A DNA stretch of 33,539 nucleotides from Acetobacteraceae bacterium (GCA_025360065.1 JANYCX010000004.1:1-33539); one strand, 5' to 3'. Counted from the first letter of the stretch, positions 16,547 to 28,012 are shown. The notes: generated by a model from the sequence alone, not told the origin. Numbers and translations are program-made.

Positions 16547-18775
16547 ATGAGCGGCACCGCCGCTGGCACGCGGCCTGAAACTGGCGCACCCTCCCCTGAC
16601 GCGCTGATCAAACGTCTGCTCACCTATGATGCCGAGGCCGACGTGGCGATGGTTCGCCGCGCCTTCGATCTCGCAGCCGAGGCCCACAAGCTGCAACGCC
16701 GCGATAATGGCGAACCTTATATCACCCACCCGCTGGCGGTCGCGGAACTGCTGGCCGGTTACCGGCTTGATGCCGGCACCCTTGCCACTGCCCTGCTGCA
16801 CGATGTCATCGAAGATACCGGCGTTACCCGTGAAGTGATGACCAAAGCGGTTGGCGCCGAGATCACCAGCCTCGTCGATGGCGTCACCAAGCTCACCCGT
16901 TTGGAACTGCAATCGGACCGTACCAAACAGGCGGAAAATTTCCGCAAGCTGGTGCTGGCGCTGTCGCGCGACATCCGGGTTTTGCTGGTCAAGCTCGCCG
17001 ATCGCCTCCACAACATGCGGACATTGGGCGGCGCGCGGGAAGACAAACGCACCCGCATCGCGCGCGAAACCATGGAAATTTACGCACCATTGGCCGAACG
17101 CATCGGCATGGATGCGGTGAAGACCGAACTGCAAACCCTGTCCTTCGCCCAGATTGATCCCGATTCCTATGACAGCATCAAGGCGCGGCTGAACTTCCTG
17201 CATGGCCAAGGTGCCGACGTCATCGCCGAGGTGCGCGAAGAACTCGTCCGCGTCTGTCGCGAGCACGGCGTTGAGGTGATCGAGGTCAGCGGCCGCCAGA
17301 AATCGCCTTACTCGATCTGGGAGAAAATGCATCGCGGCAACGTCCAGTTCGAGCAATTATCCGATATCATGGCGTTTCGTATCGTCGTGCCAACCCGCGA
17401 GGCCTGCTATGCGGCCCTTGGCGCGGTGCACGCCAGCTACCCGGTCATCGCCGGGCGTTTCAAGGATTATATCTCCACGCCCAAGGCCAATGGCTATCAG
17501 AGCCTGCATACCGGCGTGACGCTGCGCGCACCGCGCAATCAGAAGATTGAATTGCAGATCCGCACCGCATCGATGCATTCGGTCGCTGAAAACGGTGTTG
17601 CCGCCCACTGGCTCTACAAGCAGCACGACGCGGCCGTGCAGGAAGCGCAGAGCTTCCGCTGGGTGCAGGACTTGCTGGAAATCCTGGAAAATTCCACCCC
17701 GGATGAGTTCCTCGAAAACACCAAGCTCGAACTCTACCAGGATCAGGTCTTCTGCTTCACTCCGAAAGGCCAACTGATCCAGTTGCCGCGTGGGGCGACG
17801 CCGGTCGATTTCGCCTATGCCGTGCACAGCCAGGTGGGCGACACCTGCGTCGGCGCCAAGGTCAATGGCCGCATCCTGCCGCTGCGGCATGAACTATCCA
17901 ACGGCGATCAGGTCGAAATCCTCACCGCGCGCGGCAACACCCCCAGCCCGCAATGGGAACGCTTTGTTGTCACCGGCAAGGCGCGCGCCCGCATCCGCCG
18001 CTTTGTCCAAGCGCAGCAGCGCAATGAATACCGTGATGCCGGCCGTGCCGCATTGGCGCGCGCCTTCCGTCAGGATGGGGTGGATGGTTCGGAAAAAGCG
18101 CTCGAAGCCGCGCTGAAGCCGTTGAAACAGGCAAGTCTGGAAGATCTTTACGTCACTGTTGGCAACGGTAATCTCACCGCCAAGGATGTGGTATCAGCGG
18201 TCTATCCCGAACTGCGCCAGGCCTCGCGGTCACCTCGCTTGCTGCCAGCCGGTCCGAATAAAATCACCCATAAGGGCGATTTCAACCAGCCGATCACCGG
18301 GCTGGTGCCGGGCATGGCAATTTCCTACGCTGGCTGCTGCCATCCGCTCCCAGGCGATGCGATTGTCGGCATCGTCGCCACTGGCAAGGGCGTGACCATC
18401 CACACCAAGGGCTGCCCTACATTGGAAAGCTTCGCCGCCACCCCGGAACGTTTCCTTGACGTGGACTGGTCAGAAAGCCCCTTTGTCGATAACGCACGCG
18501 TCGAAACCAAGGGCAAGTCGGGCGGGAAACCGGAAACCCATACCGGACGCGTGACAGTGATGGCCGATAACGGACCGGCGATGATTTCCACCATTACCAA
18601 CGCGATTTCCAAGCAGCACGGTGACATCAGCAATATTCGGATCGTGAACCGACAGGAAGATTTCTTCGAAATGCTGATCGACATCGAGGTCCGGGATTTA
18701 CGGCAATTGGTGGATGTGATCGCAAGCCTGCGTGCAGTGCGCGGGGTGCATCAGGTGGATCGCGCGCGGGGCTAG
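16547..18775 (+). CDS. rsh: bifunctional (p)ppGpp synthetase/hydrolase (RelA/SpoT homologue)
   Basis: A 742-residue Rsh that makes and degrades (p)ppGpp, the stringent-response alarmone. The hydrolase HD domain is intact (THPLAVAELL with His61, LLHDVIEDT with His85-Asp86). The synthetase domain has GRFKDYISTPKANGYQSLHT; the RxKD form is typical of bifunctional enzymes rather than RelA. A TGS domain (CFTPKGQLIQLPRGATPVDFA), a zinc-finger/helical region with CCHPLPGD, and a C-terminal ACT domain follow. I use the ATG at 16547 after GGCGG; a TTG at 16481 would overlap rpoZ. As the only RSH in the window it likely handles both activities, the normal alphaproteobacterial state. Confidence 0.95.
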   Translation: MSGTAAGTRPETGAPSPDALIKRLLTYDAEADVAMVRRAFDLAAEAHKLQRRDNGEPYITHPLAVAELLAGYRLDAGTLATALLHDVIEDTGVTREVMTKAVGAEITSLVDGVTKLTRLELQSDRTKQAENFRKLVLALSRDIRVLLVKLADRLHNMRTLGGAREDKRTRIARETMEIYAPLAERIGMDAVKTELQTLSFAQIDPDSYDSIKARLNFLHGQGADVIAEVREELVRVCREHGVEVIEVSGRQKSPYSIWEKMHRGNVQFEQLSDIMAFRIVVPTREACYAALGAVHASYPVIAGRFKDYISTPKANGYQSLHTGVTLRAPRNQKIELQIRTASMHSVAENGVAAHWLYKQHDAAVQEAQSFRWVQDLLEILENSTPDEFLENTKLELYQDQVFCFTPKGQLIQLPRGATPVDFAYAVHSQVGDTCVGAKVNGRILPLRHELSNGDQVEILTARGNTPSPQWERFVVTGKARARIRRFVQAQQRNEYRDAGRAALARAFRQDGVDGSEKALEAALKPLKQASLEDLYVTVGNGNLTAKDVVSAVYPELRQASRSPRLLPAGPNKITHKGDFNQPITGLVPGMAISYAGCCHPLPGDAIVGIVATGKGVTIHTKGCPTLESFAATPERFLDVDWSESPFVDNARVETKGKSGGKPETHTGRVTVMADNGPAMISTITNAISKQHGDISNIRIVNRQEDFFEMLIDIEVRDLRQLVDVIASLRAVRGVHQVDRARG

Positions 18776-18880
18776 GGGCGAGTCTGTTTTTTGTGAATTA
18801 AAAGATAATCGCTCTCCCCCGTTTTCCCGTACCCACCCCGCTATGCCCACCTTCCTTTCCCCACCCGAATGCCGCTATAG

Positions 18881-21118
<2,238 letters not shown>

Positions 21119-21147
21119 GGTCGGCGCGCCGGCTAACTGCGGGGGCG

Positions 21148-22824
21148 ATGATGACAACACCCGGCATGAGCTATGTCAGCGGCACCAGTCAGGTGAAGCT
21201 GATCGGCGAAACGATCGGCCAGCATTTCGACCGCACCGTGGCGCGTTGGCCCGACCGGCCGGCGCTGATCGATCGCGGCCAAGGCGTTCGCTGGAACTGG
21301 CGCGAACTGGGTGCGGCCGTCGATGGGTTTGCTGCCGGATTGGTCGCACTCGGCCTCAAACCCGGCGAACGCATCGGGCTATGGTCGCTCAACCGGATGG
21401 AATGGACCGTCACCCAGTTCGCCAGCGCCAAGGCGGGCCTGGTGCTGGTCAACATCAACCCCGCCTACCGACTGTCGGAACTGGATTACGCGCTCAACAA
21501 GGTCGGCTGCCGTGCGCTGGTCACGGCGACATCGTTCAAGACATCCGACTATGCCGGTATGCTGATGACGCTGGCGCCGGAACTCGCCACCGCCAGACCG
21601 GGCGCGCTGCAATCGGCCACCCTGCCGAACCTCGACATTGTCATCCAGATCGGCGGCGATACCATTCCGGGCGCCTATCGCTTCGAGCAAATCGCGGGCC
21701 TGGGCACTGATGCCAGCCGGGCAACGGTCGCAGCCCTGGCCCCGACCTTGCAGTTCGACGACCCGATCAACATCCAGTTCACCTCCGGCACCACCGGCGC
21801 GCCGAAAGGTGCGACGCTCACCCATCACAATATCCTCAACAATGGCTACTTCACTGCCGCGACCATGAAGTTGACTGAACAAGACCGGCTTTGCATCCCG
21901 GTGCCGCTTTACCACTGTTTCGGCATGGTGATGGGCAATCTCGGCTGCCTCAGCCATGGGGCTGCGATGGTCTATCCCGGCGAAAGCTTCGACCCGCTGG
22001 CCACGTTGCGCGCGGTGGCCGAGGAAAAATGCACCGCCCTTTACGGCGTGCCCACCATGTTCATCGCCGAAATGGACCACCCCGATTTCGCCAGCTTCGA
22101 TCTTTCCAGCCTGCGCACGGGCATCATGGCCGGAAGCACCTGCCCGATCGAGGTCATGCGCCGGGCAATCGACCTCATGCATCTCGGCGATATCACCATC
22201 GCCTATGGCATGACCGAAACCAGTCCTGTGAGCTTCCAGACCACCCTTGATGACCCGATCGAGCGCCGGGTGGCAACCATCGGGCGCATTCATCCGCATC
22301 TGGAATCGAAAATCATCGACAGCGATGGTCGCATCGTTCCGGCAGGCGTAACCGGGGAATTGTGCACCAGGGGCTACTCGGTGATGCTGGGCTATTGGGG
22401 CGACACGGAACGCACCGATCAGGCGATTGATGAAGCCGGTTGGATGCACACTGGCGACCTCGCCACCATCGATGCCGAAGGCTACGCCGCCATCGTCGGC
22501 CGCATCAAGGACCTGGTCATCCGTGGCGGCGAAAACATCTACCCGCGCGAAGTGGAAGAATATCTGTACCGCCATCCGGCCATCGCCGATGTCCAGGTTT
22601 TTGGCGTCGCCGACGCAAAATTCGGCGAGGAACTGGCCGCCTGGGTGAAACTGCGCGACGGCGCAACGCTTGATGCCGAAGGCGTGCGCGCCTTCTGCCG
22701 GGGCCAGATCGCGCATTATAAAGTGCCGCGCTACGTGCATTTTGTCGATGAGTTTCCGATGACGGTAACCGGCAAGATGCAGAAATTCCTGATGCGGGCG
22801 GCGATGGAAAAGCTGATAGCGTAG
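21148..22824 (+). CDS. AMP-binding acyl-CoA synthetase
   Basis: A 558-residue ANL-family adenylating enzyme that activates a carboxylic acid, probably a fatty acid, to acyl-CoA. The P-loop-like motif [12 protein letters not shown], the [11 protein letters not shown] motif, [28 protein letters not shown] and the C-terminal GKMQKF with the catalytic lysine are all present. The type is closest to medium- or long-chain acyl-CoA synthetases. Tandem ATGs at 21148 and 21151 follow a GGGGG ribosome site; the frame is open further upstream inside katG in another frame, which I discard. It lies 29 bp after katG, so the two may be cotranscribed. The acid chain length cannot be inferred. Confidence 0.93.
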   Translation: MMTTPGMSYVSGTSQVKLIGETIGQHFDRTVARWPDRPALIDRGQGVRWNWRELGAAVDGFAAGLVALGLKPGERIGLWSLNRMEWTVTQFASAKAGLVLVNINPAYRLSELDYALNKVGCRALVTATSFKTSDYAGMLMTLAPELATARPGALQSATLPNLDIVIQIGGDTIPGAYRFEQIAGLGTDASRATVAALAPTLQFDDPINIQFTSGTTGAPKGATLTHHNILNNGYFTAATMKLTEQDRLCIPVPLYHCFGMVMGNLGCLSHGAAMVYPGESFDPLATLRAVAEEKCTALYGVPTMFIAEMDHPDFASFDLSSLRTGIMAGSTCPIEVMRRAIDLMHLGDITIAYGMTETSPVSFQTTLDDPIERRVATIGRIHPHLESKIIDSDGRIVPAGVTGELCTRGYSVMLGYWGDTERTDQAIDEAGWMHTGDLATIDAEGYAAIVGRIKDLVIRGGENIYPREVEEYLYRHPAIADVQVFGVADAKFGEELAAWVKLRDGATLDAEGVRAFCRGQIAHYKVPRYVHFVDEFPMTVTGKMQKFLMRAAMEKLIA

Positions 22825-22921
22825 TGTCCGTTAGGATATCGGGTTGAGCGAAATCTGGCCTGCTGGATTTCAAAAATAATTACGATATCGAAACAAATAA
22901 CGCGTAAAACTACCTTGCCCC

Positions 22922-23503
22922 TCAACCACTTGCAAAAATTTGCTCCCGCATTGGCGCACGGTCCGTGCCATCCTTCCGCGCACCGATCTCCGCCGGGTTT
23001 GGACGCGCCGGATGCAGTTTCGGTGAAACCGCCGCCACCGCAGGCGCAATCTTCGGCGTCACCGCCGCCGACACCCCCAGCATCCGGCAGATCGGCCGCA
23101 ACACCCGCCCGGCGCCGGGCGCTGCCGCCAGCGCCGCCTGGGTGGTGATTTCGCCGAGCAAAGTTTCCAATTGCACCAAATAGGCCGCAGCCTCCCAGCC
23201 CAGTTCGCGCACAATCCAGCCCTTGCCCCTCGGCAGATCAGATCGCTTCCCGCGCACAAGCGCTGCGCGGTCCGGCCGCGCCCGTGGGGTTCGCACCGCT
23301 GCCGGCACCGTCAGCGCCCGATGAAACCGCCGCACCGCCCGATTGAGCTGGCCCCACACCCGCAAAGTGAAGCCGACCAGATGCGGCATCCGGAGAAACC
23401 GGCGTGCCACCAGCGCCCCAAGCCCCGCCATGATCATCGCAAACCGTCGCGCCAATTCGGGTGCGGTATCGGGCAGCGCAAAGGGGGTTGCAATAAAGTT
23501 CAT
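22922..23503 (-). CDS. hypothetical protein, Acetobacteraceae-type
   Basis: A 193-residue protein of unknown function. It is rich in Ala, Arg and Pro. It has an N-terminal amphipathic or hydrophobic part (FAMIMAGLGALVARRFL), a linker with basic residues, then a region DLPRGKGWIVRELGWEAAAY followed by VQLETLLGEI and APGAGRVLRPICRMLGV. I recall similar hypothetical proteins in acetic acid bacteria and relatives, which supports the lineage call; this is memory, not a search. It is convergent with the acyl-CoA synthetase gene and divergent from the S9 peptidase gene. The ATG at 23503 has no strong ribosome site. Confidence 0.7.
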   Translation of the reverse strand: MNFIATPFALPDTAPELARRFAMIMAGLGALVARRFLRMPHLVGFTLRVWGQLNRAVRRFHRALTVPAAVRTPRARPDRAALVRGKRSDLPRGKGWIVRELGWEAAAYLVQLETLLGEITTQAALAAAPGAGRVLRPICRMLGVSAAVTPKIAPAVAAVSPKLHPARPNPAEIGARKDGTDRAPMREQIFASG

Positions 23504-23622
23504 GTTTTGTTCTTACAATCGATGCCATTTCAACGCAAGCTTTTTTTGGGTGCGAACCGCCTAGCGATGGCTTGGATCATAGCTGCCGGGCGTATCCAGG
23601 TTTCAGAACAGACGCTGTTGGC

Positions 23623-23651
23623 TTGGCCGCGCCGAACGTGCAGGCTAATGC
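23623..23651 (+). promoter_or_regulatory. candidate promoter for the S9 peptidase gene
   Basis: TTGGCC (23623-23628) and TAATGC (23646-23651) are separated by 17 nt, with the start codon 25 nt further on. The spacing is ideal and the boxes moderate. Confidence 0.35.
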
Positions 23652-23676
23652 ATTCGTCTCTTGTAAAGGTCCAACC

Positions 23677-25677
23677 ATGCTCCGCACCCTGATGCCCGCC
23701 GATAATTTCGCCTTTTGCAACGGCGCCGATGCGCGCATTGCCCCCGACGGGCAGGCGATCGTGTTCCAACAAACCACCCGCGATCTCCTCCAGGATCGGC
23801 GTCGCAACGTGCTGATGCTCCGGCTTGGCGATGGCGACTGGCAGGAAATCCCCGGCAGCGTCGGCGTGCATCTGGCCCGCTGGGCACCCGACAGCCGCCG
23901 CATTGCCTATCTGCGCCATGCCAACGCGCTGCACGAACTGGTGGTGCACACCATCGCGACCAACAGTGAAACCGTTCTGGCGACATCTGCGACCGCGCTC
24001 CGCGAACTCGCCTGGTCACAAGACGGCAAATTCCTCGCCTATCAGCAGCGCGAACTCACCCCCCTGCCCGGCTGGCTTGGCCTCGCAACCCCGCCGGAGG
24101 GTGCCCAATGGGCCGCCCCGATCAAGCTCACCGAGCGTCTGGTCTGGCAGCATGATACGGTGGGCGAATGGCCGGAAGGCTGCTTTCAGGTCTTCATCGC
24201 CACCGTCGGCGGCACCACTGCACCCCGGCAGATCACCTCGGGCATGTGGTGGAACGGCATGCCGCACATGGTCAGTTCAGGGCTGTGCTTCACCCCCGAC
24301 GGCCGCAAAATCCTGATGACCGGCACCCAGCGCGCCGATTGGGACCGCAAGCCGTCCGACATCGACATCCACGCCATCACCCTCGCCGATGGCGCGGTCG
24401 AAAAACTTACCGATTTCCCCGGCCCGGTGGCACGGCCAACCCCGTCGCCGGACGGCAAATACCTCGCTTATACCGCGGTCGAGGAACGCGGGCTGAGCCA
24501 TCAGCGCCGCAAGATCGTCGTCCTGCCGCTTGCCGGCGGCACGCCGCTTGCCGGCGGCACGCCGCGCACCCTGACCGAGGCGCATGACATCAGCATCGAC
24601 GAAATCGCCTGGACCGCCGACAGCCAGGCGCTGCTCGCCACCTACGACATCCCCGGCAAGCGCGCGTTGGCCCGCTTCGGCCTCGATGGCAGCCATGATG
24701 TGTTGACCGATGACATTGGCCCGGCCTCAATTGAGATGCCCTATTCCGGCGGTGGGTTTTCCGAGGCCACCGACGGTACCATCGCGTATGTGCGGGCAGC
24801 GGTGGATGTGGCGTCCGAAGTCGCCACCATCGCGCCAGACGGCACAAAACGGGTCCTGACCGCACTCAATGCCAACCTCGCCCAGCAAATCGGCGGCTTC
24901 CTGCCGGCAGAGATGTTCTGGACCGATTGCGCGGATGGCCGCCAGGTGCAGTCCTGGCTGGTCAAGCCGCGCGGCGCCGGCCCGCACCCGATGGCGCTGC
25001 TGATCCATGGCGGCCCGTTTGCCCAGTTCGGCGAACGCTTTTCGATCAAGGTCCAGACGCTCGCCGCCGCCGGCTACGCGGTGCTGTACAGCAACCCGGC
25101 CGGATCAACCGGCTATGGCGAGGATTTCGCCAATTCCCTGCATGACCGCTTCCCCGGCCCCGATCATGATGATCTGATGCGGGTGGTCGATGCTGCGGCT
25201 TCACGGCCCGACATCGACGCAGACAACCTGTTCATCACCGGAACATCCGGCGGTGGCGTGCTGACCTGCTGGGCGGTGACCCACGACCATCGCTTCCGCG
25301 CAGCGGTCGCGATCAAGCCAGTGGTGGACTGGCAAAGCTGGGTGCTGACCGCCGATATGGGCGCCACTGGCGGCCTGACCTGGCTCGGCCATGACCACCC
25401 TTGGGAGGCTGCGGCCAAATACCGCGAGCGCTCGCCGCTTACCTACGCCGCCCATGCCCGCACCCCCACATTGCTGATCGCCGGCGAGGCCGACAGCCGC
25501 ACTCCACCGACCGAGGCAATTCAGATGTACACAGCGCTGAAGCTCGCGGGCTGTGAAGCGGCCTTGCTGCGGATGCCGGGCGTCAGCCATAGTACGGGGA
25601 CAATGCGGCCATCCTATTTCGCGGCCGAAATATCGGCGACGTTGGGGTGGTTTGCGCGGTTTCGGAAAAATTCGTAG
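23677..25677 (+). CDS. S9 family prolyl oligopeptidase/acylaminoacyl-peptidase
   Basis: A 666-residue serine peptidase. Residues about 1-400 form a beta-propeller with WD40-like/TolB-like blades (WAPDSRRIAYLR, SPDGKYLAYT). The alpha/beta-hydrolase domain from about 415 has the oxyanion segment IHGGPFAQFG, Ser524 in GTSGGG, Asp606 in GEADSRTP and His638 in GVSHSTG. The propeller usually limits substrates to short peptides. No signal peptide is visible, so a cytoplasmic role in peptide turnover is likely. I use the ATG at 23677 (AAAGG upstream); an earlier in-frame ATG at 23572 lacks family match. A perfect 18-bp direct duplication occurs inside the propeller. The gene stands alone between a divergent hypothetical gene and the TetR gene. 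Confidence 0.93.
   Translation: MLRTLMPADNFAFCNGADARIAPDGQAIVFQQTTRDLLQDRRRNVLMLRLGDGDWQEIPGSVGVHLARWAPDSRRIAYLRHANALHELVVHTIATNSETVLATSATALRELAWSQDGKFLAYQQRELTPLPGWLGLATPPEGAQWAAPIKLTERLVWQHDTVGEWPEGCFQVFIATVGGTTAPRQITSGMWWNGMPHMVSSGLCFTPDGRKILMTGTQRADWDRKPSDIDIHAITLADGAVEKLTDFPGPVARPTPSPDGKYLAYTAVEERGLSHQRRKIVVLPLAGGTPLAGGTPRTLTEAHDISIDEIAWTADSQALLATYDIPGKRALARFGLDGSHDVLTDDIGPASIEMPYSGGGFSEATDGTIAYVRAAVDVASEVATIAPDGTKRVLTALNANLAQQIGGFLPAEMFWTDCADGRQVQSWLVKPRGAGPHPMALLIHGGPFAQFGERFSIKVQTLAAAGYAVLYSNPAGSTGYGEDFANSLHDRFPGPDHDDLMRVVDAAASRPDIDADNLFITGTSGGGVLTCWAVTHDHRFRAAVAIKPVVDWQSWVLTADMGATGGLTWLGHDHPWEAAAKYRERSPLTYAAHARTPTLLIAGEADSRTPPTEAIQMYTALKLAGCEAALLRMPGVSHSTGTMRPSYFAAEISATLGWFARFRKNS
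24526..24561 (+). repeat. 18-bp direct duplication inside the S9 peptidase gene
   Basis: Two identical adjacent 18-bp copies (24526-24543 and 24544-24561) encode PLAGGT twice, in frame. It looks like a recent slippage event in a propeller loop. Confidence 0.9.
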
Positions 25678-25709
25678 CTCCATCTGCTTGCGCCTGGCGC
25701 GTGCGTTTA

Positions 25710-25739
25710 ATGTGAGTTTGATGTAACACCACTTCACAT
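25710..25739 (+). promoter_or_regulatory. candidate TetR operator overlapping the regulator's own start
   Basis: ATGTAA-N6-TTCACAT at 25721-25739 overlaps the TetR ATG; a further half-site ATGTGA lies at 25710-25715. The same spaced motif recurs upstream of the following DUF2852 gene. Together they fit a palindrome ATGTRAA-N5-TTYACAT; here the last A of the left half is a C. Autoregulation is inferred. Confidence 0.5.
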
Positions 25740-26391
25740 GCGCTTTACCACCGACCCTCCGCGCCAACCGCGTGACAGCTACCATCATGGCAACCTGCGG
25801 GAAGCCCTGATCGCGGCTGCCTTGAAGTTGATCGCGGCCAGCGGCCCGGCTGGCTTCAGCTTTGCCGAAGTCGCCCGGGCGGCAGGGGTCAGCGCCGCCG
25901 CCCCATACCGACATTTCCGCGACCTGAAAGCCCTGATCGCCGAGATCGCCCGGCTCGGCTATGATCGTTTCGCCGATGAGCTGGAACGCGCCTGGAATGA
26001 CGGCGCCCCCGATGCGCTGACCGCGTTCGAAAACATCGGCAAGGCCTATCTCGCTTTTGCCCGGCGGGAGCCTGCGGCCTACGCGGCGATGTTTGAAACC
26101 GGCTTTCCGCTGGAGGAGGATGTCCAGTTGCTGCGCGCCTCGGAGCGGGCATTTGGTGTCATCCGCCGGGCCGCTGAAGCCGCTTGCAATGCCCACCGCA
26201 CTGCCGGGATACGGCCGCCACCCTTGATGGTGGCGCTGCATGTCTGGGCTTTGTGCCACGGTATCGCAGCCCTGTTCGTCGGGCGTGCCGACGGCCACCG
26301 CCGGCGCATGCCGATGTCGCCCGAAGACCTCCTCGAAGCCGGGTTACTGATCTACCTGCAATCGCTCGGGCTGACCGCGCCGGGACCATGA
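25738..26391 (+). CDS. TetR/AcrR family transcriptional regulator
   Basis: A 217-residue repressor-like protein. The DNA-binding domain covers about residues 15-62 (YHHGNLREALIAAALKLI, then FAEVARAAGVSAAAPYRHF). The ligand domain resembles the WHG-type C-terminal domain of TetR proteins, with a final helix LLEAGLLIYLQSLGL. The ATG at 25738 is the only plausible start. No ribosome site precedes it, so it may be leaderless or weakly translated. The presumed operator covers this start, and a matching site lies before the neighbouring gene, so I infer that it controls itself and that gene. The ligand is unknown. Confidence 0.93.
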   Translation: MRFTTDPPRQPRDSYHHGNLREALIAAALKLIAASGPAGFSFAEVARAAGVSAAAPYRHFRDLKALIAEIARLGYDRFADELERAWNDGAPDALTAFENIGKAYLAFARREPAAYAAMFETGFPLEEDVQLLRASERAFGVIRRAAEAACNAHRTAGIRPPPLMVALHVWALCHGIAALFVGRADGHRRRMPMSPEDLLEAGLLIYLQSLGLTAPGP

Positions 26392-26410
26392 TGAATTCGG
26401 CGTAATCCGC

Positions 26411-26440
26411 TTGACTCGGACGACTCTGGGGATTACTTAT
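26411..26440 (+). promoter_or_regulatory. candidate promoter for the DUF2852 gene
   Basis: A good -35 box TTGACT (26411-26416) is followed after 16-18 nt by the AT-rich TTACTTAT (26433-26440) as the likely -10 region. The presumed operator begins at 26439, right at the -10/+1 area, a position suited to repression. Confidence 0.45.
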
Positions 26441-26457
26441 GTAAATGTTCTTCACAT
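26439..26457 (+). promoter_or_regulatory. candidate TetR operator before the DUF2852 gene
   Basis: The 19-bp site ATGTAAA-TGTTC-TTCACAT matches the palindrome ATGTRAA-N5-TTYACAT fully. It shares 14 of 19 positions with the site over the TetR start, with identical arms and spacing. Confidence 0.55.
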
Positions 26458-26478
26458 TCACATCGAAGGAGACAGTTC

Positions 26479-26964
26479 GTGCATCTCACGGACAGGCTGA
26501 ATGAAATTCCGAAACCACTCTGGATCCTGGCCATGATCCTCAGCTTCGTCTGGTTCTGGCCGGTCGGGCTCGGCATCGCGCTGATGTTGGGAAGCGGATA
26601 TCTCGGCGGCGGCTGGCGCGGCCGGCGCTGCGGACGCTGGGTCTATGTGGACCCGGCCCATGGCGAACAAGCAAACGGGGCACCCATGCAAAACAACAGT
26701 CAATACGGCGGCTGGGGCCCGATGGCCTGGGGCAAATGGGGCGGTGCAACGCAATCGCCCGCGCCCGCCAGCGCCCCGGTCAGCGGCAACAAAGCGTTTG
26801 ATGATTATCGCAGCGAAACCCTGCGTCGTCTGGAAGGCGAGCAGAAGGAATTCGTCGATTACCTGGAACGCCTGCGCCAAGCCAAGGACAAGGCTGAATT
26901 CGACCAGTTCATGGCCGATCGCCGCCGTCCGACGGTCCAGCCGGACACTTATCGCCCGGCCTGA
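26479..26964 (+). CDS. DUF2852 domain-containing membrane protein
   Basis: A 161-residue protein matching the DUF2852 type known in alphaproteobacteria. One membrane segment lies at about residues 14-38 (PLWILAMILSFVWFWPVGLG), then a Gly/Trp-rich linker (GGWGPMAWGKWGG). The conserved C-terminal helix reads FDDYRSETLRRLEGEQKEF and LRQAKDKAEFDQFMADRR. The start is GTG at 26479, supported by GAAGGAGA 8-9 nt upstream. It likely sits in the inner membrane with the helix in the cytoplasm. Function is unknown. It carries its own promoter, a putative TetR operator and a strong terminator, so it appears to be a tightly regulated single gene. Confidence 0.88.
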   Translation: MHLTDRLNEIPKPLWILAMILSFVWFWPVGLGIALMLGSGYLGGGWRGRRCGRWVYVDPAHGEQANGAPMQNNSQYGGWGPMAWGKWGGATQSPAPASAPVSGNKAFDDYRSETLRRLEGEQKEFVDYLERLRQAKDKAEFDQFMADRRRPTVQPDTYRPA

Positions 26965-26990
26965 CCTGATCGCACCCGCTGACCATACCC

Positions 26991-27025
26991 ACCGCCACGG
27001 CAAAGCCCGTGGCGGTGTTTTTTTT
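26991..27025 (+). terminator. rho-independent terminator after the DUF2852 gene
   Basis: A perfect 10-bp stem ACCGCCACGG/CCGTGGCGGT (26991-27000 with 27007-27016) has a 6-nt loop and is followed by G and eight T. It separates the DUF2852 gene from the transporter operon. Confidence 0.95.
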
Positions 27026-27117
27026 GCCCGGCACCGGCTACGGCAATCCCTTGCAGAAGCTGGACAAACCTGCGACATCGTTTGGGTAATAATACCAATT
27101 GAGGCTTGCTTCGGGGC

Positions 27118-28011
27118 ATGGTGTTTACACTAACGCGCGTCTTTGACGGTGTCGCTGGCGGCGCCCTGTATGGGCTGGTCGGGCTCGCAGTCATGCTGAC
27201 AGCAAGATACGGCACTGGTTGGAATGTCGCCATCGCCAGCTATGCGGGTTGGGCGGCGGCCGCCGCGATTTTTCTCGCCAATCGGCTGGATTTGCCGTTT
27301 CTGTTGACCTTGCCGCTTGGCGCGCTAACCGGCGCGATGGTGGCGATCGCCGTCGAAGCTGCCATCCTCCCGCTCCGCCGTGGTCCCGACGCACCGATGG
27401 TGATTGTGCTGGCAAGCGTTGCCGCTTGGCTTGCCCTTGGCGCAATGGGCGACACCATGATCGGCGCAGGCGGCGTCGCCTTCCCCCCGGGCAGCTTCCC
27501 CAGCACCGTCTTTGGCAGCGATGCGATGATGCTGCGGCTGATTACAGTATTCGATCTTGCCGCGTTGGCGGCGGCAACCTTTGCGCTGCACTATATCCTG
27601 AGCAATACCCTGTTCGGCACGGCAATGCGCGCGCACGGCTTCGACCCGCTCGCGGCAGCCCTTGGCGGCGTGCATCCGCTGCGGATGATATTGAAGGTGG
27701 CAGCGATTGCCGGCGCCATCGCCGGGGCAGCCGGGGTATTGGCGGCCACCTCGGGCGCAGCTGTCACAATGGCGGTGGGCGTTGGCCTGCTGTGGAAAGG
27801 TGTGGCAGCAGCCCTCCTCGGCGGCGGACGGGTGCGGCGGATTGCTCTGGCGGGATTGCTGGTTGGCCTCGGGGAGGTGGCGGGTTCCGATATCTGGCCG
27901 CAATTCTGGCCGCTGATCCCGTGGCAGGGGGCGGGGGCGGTGCTGCTGTTGGCGATCGTCGTGCTGCGCCCGCGCGGACTGATCCCAACCGATCATATGT
28001 TGGGTCGCTGA
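27118..28011 (+). CDS. Liv-type ABC transporter permease (LivH-like)
   Basis: An inner-membrane permease of 297 residues with about eight hydrophobic segments. It resembles the first permease of branched-chain amino acid (HAAT) ABC transporters: GVAGGALYGLVGLAVMLTARYG at the N-terminus, and AMRAHGFDPLAAALGGVHPLRM in the coupling region that contacts the ATPase (family form: A.R AxxxNxxAAxLMGI). The end VVLRPRGLIPTD matches the family. The ATG at 27118 is the likely start; a TTG at 27106 precedes it. It opens the operon, 93 bp after a terminator. No substrate-binding protein gene is adjacent. Asn residues usually conserved in the coupling region appear changed (GFDPLAAALGG). Confidence 0.85.
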   Translation: MVFTLTRVFDGVAGGALYGLVGLAVMLTARYGTGWNVAIASYAGWAAAAAIFLANRLDLPFLLTLPLGALTGAMVAIAVEAAILPLRRGPDAPMVIVLASVAAWLALGAMGDTMIGAGGVAFPPGSFPSTVFGSDAMMLRLITVFDLAALAAATFALHYILSNTLFGTAMRAHGFDPLAAALGGVHPLRMILKVAAIAGAIAGAAGVLAATSGAAVTMAVGVGLLWKGVAAALLGGGRVRRIALAGLLVGLGEVAGSDIWPQFWPLIPWQGAGAVLLLAIVVLRPRGLIPTDHMLGR

Positions 28012-28012
28012 G

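Noticed and set aside
18785-18815. Fur or OxyR site before katG
   Set aside because: The patch contains GATAAT but no full iron box or OxyR spacing could be drawn.
21379-22740. A 453-codon open frame antisense to the acyl-CoA synthetase gene
   Set aside because: It is opposite a gene with complete ANL motifs; its own protein matches nothing and arises from the GC-rich third positions.
22825-22921. Terminator between the acyl-CoA synthetase and the convergent hypothetical gene
   Set aside because: The stretch is AT-rich and repeats GATATCG, but no stem followed by a T-run can be formed.
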